From positions 90,292 through 100,219 of the forward strand of contig FR903631.1 of NCBI GenBank assembly GCA_000438115.1: DNA of 9,928 bases, read 5' to 3'. This DNA is from Prevotella sp. CAG:617. Its GTDB lineage: Bacteria > Bacteroidota > Bacteroidia > Bacteroidales > Bacteroidaceae. The notes under the pieces were generated by a model. It was not told where the DNA came from. It worked only from the letters and a program-made list of their open reading frames with translations, and did not search any database. A program made the translations under genes and the position numbers. Positions 6,213 to 9,928 of this stretch are shown piece after piece. The first letter of the stretch is position 1; each line of letters begins with the position of its first letter.

Positions 6213-7352
6213 TTATTTTTTTTGCGGGCATCCGGCTGCCGGGAAGGTTCCGGTCCAGCGGTATTGGTTGCCGGCCAGCAGTCTGACCAATCCTTTCATT
6301 TCCAGTTGGATGAGGGCGGCGTTTACTTCGGCCACCTTCAGCCCCGTGGCCGTTACCAGTTCGTCGGCCGAGCATTGCTCGGCCTGCACCAGCCGGCTGC
6401 GCAGCTGCTCTTCGGTGGCTGTCAGGGCCGGAAACAGCTCCAGCTGTTGCGGGCGTGGCTGGCGGGGAGCCCACCCCATGTCGTCCATCAGGTCGTCAAC
6501 CGACGTGAATATGGCGGCGCCGTGGCGCGCAATCAGCCGGTTGCAGCCCTCGCTGTGCAGGTCGGTCAGCCGTCCCGGGCAGGCGTACACCTTGCGCCCG
6601 TAGTCCTGCGCCAGGCGGGCCGTAATCAGAGCCCCGCCGCGGCGGGCGCTTTCGACAACGATACATGCCTGCGACAGTCCGGCCACAATGCGGTTGCGCT
6701 GCACGAAGTTCTCACGGCTTACCGGTGTGGCGCAGGGATATTCGGTCAGCAGGCCGCCCTGTTCCGTCATCCGGTTGGCTGTGTCGCGGTGGCTCGGGGG
6801 GTAGAGGTGGTTGAGCCCGTGTCCCAGCACACCGATGGTGGGCAGACCACAGGCCAGTGCGGCGCGGTGGGCATGTACGTCAACGCCGTAGGCCAGGCCG
6901 CTTACAATGGTGGCCTGCGGCAGCCTTTCGGCCAGCTGCTCTACGATGTGCCGGCAGAGGTCCTTGCCGTATTCGCTGATATGACGCGTGCCCACAATGC
7001 TGATCATGGGCTGCGCGTTCAGACTGGCCGTCCCTTTATAGAAAAGTACGGGTGGCGCGTCGGGCAGGCTTTTCAGCCATGTCGGATAGTCAGTCTCCGT
7101 CAGGGCCAGCAGGCTGATGTGGCGCCGGCGGGCCTCGTCGGCTTCGGCTTCGGCCTACGGCAGCTGTTTGTCCCAGTTCGTCAGACACTGTTGCAGGCGG
7201 TCGGTGGCCTGCGGCAGCAGCCGGGAAATGTTTGCACGCTCCTCCCACAGACGCGCGGCCGACCCTGCCGCCCGGCAAAGGCGGTTGGCCGTGATGAGCC
7301 CGATGCCCGGCGTGCGCAGCAGGGCCAGCAGCAATACAGCTTCGTCGTTCAT
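6213..7352 (-). pseudogene. dprA: DprA with in-frame amber stop at codon 66
   Basis: DprA (Smf) binds incoming single-stranded DNA and loads RecA onto it during natural transformation. The frame from ATG 7352 to TAA 6213 would encode about 379 residues, the normal family length, but codon 66 (7157-7155) is TAG. The first 65 residues form the N-terminal helical domain (LRTPGIGLITANRLCRAAG). After the stop, the same frame continues with DYPTWLKSLPDAPPVLFYKG, then the Rossmann-like core: SIVGTRHISEYG, SGLAYGVDVHAHRAAL, RNRIVAGLS and GGALITARLAQDYGRKVYACPG. A winged-helix-like C-terminal domain ends the protein. No frameshift is visible, so one base change would restore the gene. The first in-frame ATG after the stop, at 7007, would omit the start of the core. 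The gene begins 3 nt after the thioesterase stop, so they are likely translated from one mRNA. A sequencing error, a recent nonsense mutation or read-through are all possible. Confidence 0.85.
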
Positions 7353-7355
7353 GGC

Positions 7356-7769
7356 TCAGGCGTGCTCCAGCAGGTCTTTGAAGTAGGGGTCGAGGGCCGA
7401 GGTGTCCGACAGCTTCCCGTTGACCACGCATACGGCATCAACCGTGGCCTTGATAACGGGTTTTTCGTCGGGGTAGCGGTAAATGTCCTGCTGGAACACG
7501 TAACGCAGGCCGTCCTTGCGCAGGGCCAGGCGCGAGATAAATTCGTCGCCGCTGCGCAGGGGTTGCTTGAAGGCCATGTTCAGCCGGGCCACTACGGCGT
7601 CAATGCCCTGCTCGTGGAGCGCGGCAAAGCTGATGCCGCGTGAAAGCAGAAATTCGTGGCGGGTATGTTCGATGTAATGCTGGTAGTTGGCGTTGTTGAC
7701 AATTCCTTGCAGGTCGCATTCGTAGTCGCGCACCTTCATGCGCAGTTCAAAATCGTAGTGGGTTGCCAT
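7356..7769 (-). CDS. 4HBT hot-dog acyl-CoA thioesterase, 137 aa
   Basis: This is a single hot-dog-fold domain of the 4-hydroxybenzoyl-CoA thioesterase type, which hydrolyses acyl-CoA or acyl-ACP thioesters in the cytoplasm. The active-site region RDYECDLQGIVNNANYQHYIEHTR starts at residue 14. Asp19 sits in the position of the catalytic Asp of this family, followed by the G-x-V-N-N turn and the long central helix. The rest is the expected strand set (LNMAFKQPLRSGDEF, then VIKATVDAVCVV). Length and start agree with family members. It lies 27 nt after DUF2851 and 3 nt before dprA, which points to one operon. I do not recognise the substrate. The neighbours do not suggest fatty-acid or bile-acid metabolism, so the name should stay generic. 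Confidence 0.88.
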   Translation of the reverse strand: MATHYDFELRMKVRDYECDLQGIVNNANYQHYIEHTRHEFLLSRGISFAALHEQGIDAVVARLNMAFKQPLRSGDEFISRLALRKDGLRYVFQQDIYRYPDEKPVIKATVDAVCVVNGKLSDTSALDPYFKDLLEHA

Positions 7770-7796
7770 AGTTTATAGATATAGTGAGACTTGTTT

Positions 7797-9098
7797 TCAG
7801 GGTTTCGGATGTCGCAGATATTCGTAGCCGAACCGGCAGCGCAGGCAGTCCTTGGGCTGGCAGTAGGCCTGCTGCAGTTGGAGCAGGGCCTGCGAGTCGG
7901 CCGCATTTTGCGCCTTGAGTCCGCCTTCATGCCAGGCCTTGACCACGTGATTGCTTTCAGGCGGCAGCTGCTCCAGCAGGTTGAAGGCGCGTTCACACAG
8001 TTTTTCGTTCAGGCGGTAGCGGCCGTAGGCAAACAGCAGCGGGGCCAGGGCGTTGATGAGCAGCAGATTGATGGTTTCGGGGCGCAGCCGTTTGCTGACG
8101 GGCTCCGTGGCGGCCCCGAAGTGGTAGTGTGTCAGCCAGTAGCCGCGTGTTGAGGCGCTGAGGCACTGCCTCATTTCCTCTACCGTGCCGGCTGCCATGA
8201 GCTGGCTGAACGACGCGGTGTCTTGCAGGTAGATGTCCATGAGCTGGGCCAGGCGGATGTGGGGCGCGTTTTGCGGCCGCATGCGCATATACTTCCAGCG
8301 GCGCCCGTCGATGGGGGTCAGACTGAATTTGTGGGCCAGAAAGCGGTATTCCTCGCGCAGCCGGTTGAAGTAGTCGTCGGCCAGGGCTTCGCGGCGGCGC
8401 TTTTCGCTCATGGCGTCGGGGTCCAGCAGGCCGGCCTGCCCGAAAAACAGGGCTTCAATCTGAAACGGGTTGTCGCGGTGCTTTCCGGCGTCGTGCAGGG
8501 GGAAGCCCGTGGCCCACTCTTCAAATGTGTCGGCATTGATGCCGAAGCCGAAGCTGCGGGCCAGGCTGATAAAGCATACGCGCTCCCAGTCGCCGGTGGT
8601 GTGGTGCAGCCACTGGCTGATGCGCTGCGTTTTCTGTTCCAGCCGTTCGGTGGTGAGGGCCGACAGCCAGCTGTGGCAGGTCAGGCCGGACACCCGGGGC
8701 AGGATATGGGCGCAGGGCGGGTAGCCCGGCGCCTGGGTCAGCTGCCGGTAGTTGTCGCGCACGTATTCGGGCACGTCGAGCTGCAGCTGCGGCAGCTCCT
8801 GTCCGGCTTCGGTCAGTACGGGGGCGTCAATCTGCTCGGCCACGTGCAGGATGACGTTGTTGTAGGCCGGGTCGAGGTGGTGCCTGTGGCGTTGCCAGTC
8901 GGAGCTGCGGGTGTGCAGTTCCACGCTGCCTACCCATAGCGTGTCGCCTATTTTGATGCGGGCGTTGAGAAAGTCGGGCCCGGCGTTGCGGTTGTGCAGG
9001 CCGGGGTCAATGATTTCCAGTGTCTGGCCCTGTGTGGTGAGCAGTGGGCGCAGGGGCATGAGCCGATGTTGCCAGGTATAGTGTAATAGTGCTTCCAT
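7797..9098 (-). CDS. DUF2851 family protein, 433 aa
   Basis: This is a conserved protein of unknown function typical of Bacteroidota. Length and conserved blocks match DUF2851. The N-terminal part holds LHNRNAGPDFLNARI (34-48), WVGSVELHTRSSDW (55-68) and HHLDPAYNNVILHV (73-86). The middle is helical, with a conserved stretch around FGFGINADTFEEWA (183-196). The C-terminus has a cysteine motif C413-x4-C418-x2-C421 followed by FGYEYL. There is no signal peptide or membrane helix. Asp42, Glu60 and His62 are spaced like the core of PD-(D/E)XK nucleases, which is my inference and not an established function. The gene leads a probable operon with the thioesterase and dprA, downstream of an exact TAnnTTTG promoter. 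The ATG at 9098 is consistent with the conserved beginning HYTWQHRL. Confidence 0.9.
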   Translation of the reverse strand: MEALLHYTWQHRLMPLRPLLTTQGQTLEIIDPGLHNRNAGPDFLNARIKIGDTLWVGSVELHTRSSDWQRHRHHLDPAYNNVILHVAEQIDAPVLTEAGQELPQLQLDVPEYVRDNYRQLTQAPGYPPCAHILPRVSGLTCHSWLSALTTERLEQKTQRISQWLHHTTGDWERVCFISLARSFGFGINADTFEEWATGFPLHDAGKHRDNPFQIEALFFGQAGLLDPDAMSEKRRREALADDYFNRLREEYRFLAHKFSLTPIDGRRWKYMRMRPQNAPHIRLAQLMDIYLQDTASFSQLMAAGTVEEMRQCLSASTRGYWLTHYHFGAATEPVSKRLRPETINLLLINALAPLLFAYGRYRLNEKLCERAFNLLEQLPPESNHVVKAWHEGGLKAQNAADSQALLQLQQAYCQPKDCLRCRFGYEYLRHPKP

Positions 9099-9159
9099 GA
9101 GTGCGCGGTTTCATGGTTGTTTGGTGTCAGAAAGCCGGATTTTTCCGGTTGAAATAGAG

Positions 9160-9190
9160 CAAAGTTAAGTTTTTTTTCCGACTTCAGCAA
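9160..9190 (-). promoter_or_regulatory. Predicted promoter for DUF2851-thioesterase-dprA
   Basis: On the minus strand TAACTTTG (9167-9160) matches the TAnnTTTG -7 consensus. TTG (9190-9188) lies 20 nt upstream at the -33 position. The leader would be about 55 nt to the ATG at 9098. Confidence 0.65.
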
Positions 9191-9271
9191 CCTTGTGCGG
9201 CGGTTAATGGGCTTGAATTACCGCTATTTTCGGGGTGCTGTCGGGGCGGTGGGTTTTTTGTGCCCTTTTGT

Positions 9272-9302
9272 TTTGGCGTTATGGAAATTTTTCCTACCTT
9301 TG
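9272..9302 (+). promoter_or_regulatory. Predicted promoter for greA
   Basis: TTTG at 9272-9275, a 19-nt spacer and TACCTTTG at 9295-9302 form a near-ideal Bacteroidetes housekeeping promoter. Transcription would begin near 9309, which leaves an unusually long leader of about 130 nt before greA. Confidence 0.8.
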
Positions 9303-9439
9303 CCTCGAAAGTATTTAGGTGCAGTTAGATTGTGTATGAAAGGTTTTCTGCCTGGTAAGGTAGGATTCCTTTTCTTTTTTACTACTTTTTCAACTGATAC
9401 TACGCAGCATTTTATATAAACTTTTATTATCAACAAGAA

Positions 9440-9907
9440 ATGGCTTACATGACTCAAGAGGGCTACGACAAGATGGTGGCCCAGCTCCGTCACATGGAGA
9501 CAATTGACCGCCCCGCTGCTTCGGCTGCCATTGCAGAGGCACGCGACAAAGGCGATCTTTCGGAAAACAGTGAATACGACGCCGCCAAAGAGGCGCAGGC
9601 TATGCTGGAAATGAAAATCAACAAGCTCAAGGCAGCCATTGCCGAAGCCAAAATCATTGACGCCAGCAAGCTGAGTACCGACACGGTGCAGATTCTCTCC
9701 ACCGTAGAGATGCGCAACGTGAAGAACAACATGGTGATGAAATACACCATTGTGAGCGAAAGCGAGGCCAATCTGCGTGAAGGCAAGATTTCCTCAACCA
9801 CCCCCATTGCGCAGGGACTGCTCGGCAAGAAGGTGGGCGACGTGGTTGACGTCAAGATTCCGCAGGGCGTGGTCAGCCTCGAGGTGCTGAAGATTACCAT
9901 TGAGTAA
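9440..9907 (+). CDS. greA: Transcription elongation factor GreA
   Basis: GreA enters the secondary channel of backtracked RNA polymerase and stimulates cleavage of the 3' end of the RNA, rescuing stalled complexes. The 155-residue length is typical. Residues 1-75 form the antiparallel coiled-coil, with the tip signature GDLSENSEYDAAKEAQ starting at residue 38. Asp39 and Glu42 correspond to the acidic residues that coordinate the catalytic metal at the tip. The C-terminal FKBP-like domain ends with ISSTTPIAQGLLGKKVGDVV and an acidic terminus. The ATG at 9440 is preferred over the Met at residue 4 because the family begins MAYMTxEGY in related bacteria as I recall it. It is transcribed from its own strong promoter. 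The 21 bases after the stop are too few to show a terminator or a next gene. Confidence 0.97.
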   Translation: MAYMTQEGYDKMVAQLRHMETIDRPAASAAIAEARDKGDLSENSEYDAAKEAQAMLEMKINKLKAAIAEAKIIDASKLSTDTVQILSTVEMRNVKNNMVMKYTIVSESEANLREGKISSTTPIAQGLLGKKVGDVVDVKIPQGVVSLEVLKITIE

Positions 9908-9928
9908 GCGCATCTTCAGCAGGAAAAA

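Larger units (their letters stand above)
9099..9439. other. Divergent intergenic region, 341 nt
   Basis: This gap separates leftward DUF2851 from rightward greA. Both strands carry exact Bacteroidetes promoters (9160-9190 minus, 9272-9302 plus). The DUF2851 leader contains a small CCGGA/TCCGG hairpin (9135-9139 with 9144-9148). The greA leader is about 130 nt, U-rich, and contains a 27-codon open frame at 9336-9419. I found no convincing gene or RNA family in it. Confidence 0.65.

Noticed and set aside
6203..6225. Possible terminator after dprA (GCAAAA pairing with TTTTGC, then a T-rich stretch on the minus strand)
   Set aside because: The stem is only 6 bp, mostly A-T, overlaps the dprA stop region and could arise from A/T-rich DNA. 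It is too weak to list.
6222..7643. 473-codon plus-strand open frame, the longest closed frame in the window
   Set aside because: It lies antisense to dprA and the thioesterase, whose minus-strand proteins have clear family motifs. Its product is low-complexity, rich in Gly, Gln, Val and Ala, as expected of a shadow frame in G+C-rich DNA.
1..9928. Genome-wide TAG reassignment as the explanation for the dprA amber codon
   Set aside because: Two genes in the window end with TAG at the normal family C-terminus, and no other gene contains an internal TAG.

Overview
The window is ordinary chromosomal DNA from a member of the Bacteroidota, most likely the order Bacteroidales. The main evidence is the set of Bacteroidota-type families present: a ParE-type topoisomerase subunit, DUF4254 next to a GT9 heptosyltransferase, DUF4488, DUF2851 and a DUF486/COG3169 DMT protein. 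Several gaps also carry Bacteroidetes-type promoters (-7 box TAnnTTTG), and no strong Shine-Dalgarno sequence precedes the genes I checked. Coding regions are G+C-rich while intergenic regions are A/T-rich, so a fairly high-G+C lineage is likely. I cannot name the genus. I see no tRNA, rRNA, insertion sequence, phage gene or CRISPR array.

Layout from left to right. (a) 1-2789, minus strand: a long GNAT acyltransferase followed 24 nt later by parE, which runs off the left edge; they probably form one operon. (b) 2790-3122: a divergent promoter region. (c) 3123-4810, plus strand: a two-gene envelope-glycan unit, DUF4254 then a GT9 heptosyltransferase that starts with TTG. It is closed by a long hairpin terminator at 4833-4891. 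(d) 5072-6124, minus strand: a four-helix DMT-family membrane protein and a secreted DUF4488 protein. (e) 6213-9098, minus strand: DUF2851, a 4HBT acyl-CoA thioesterase and dprA, packed tightly enough to be one operon. dprA is complete in length but has an in-frame TAG at codon 66. (f) 9099-9439: a second divergent promoter region. (g) 9440-9907, plus strand: greA.

The genes serve separate household functions: chromosome decatenation, outer-membrane glycan synthesis, DNA uptake and recombination, thioester hydrolysis and transcript-cleavage rescue of RNA polymerase. I found no convincing undescribed multi-gene system. The points most worth a second look are the amber codon in dprA, the nuclease-like residue pattern in DUF2851 beside dprA, the DUF4254-GT9 pairing, and the RNA structures or leaders at 2811-2846, 4833-4891 and 9309-9439.
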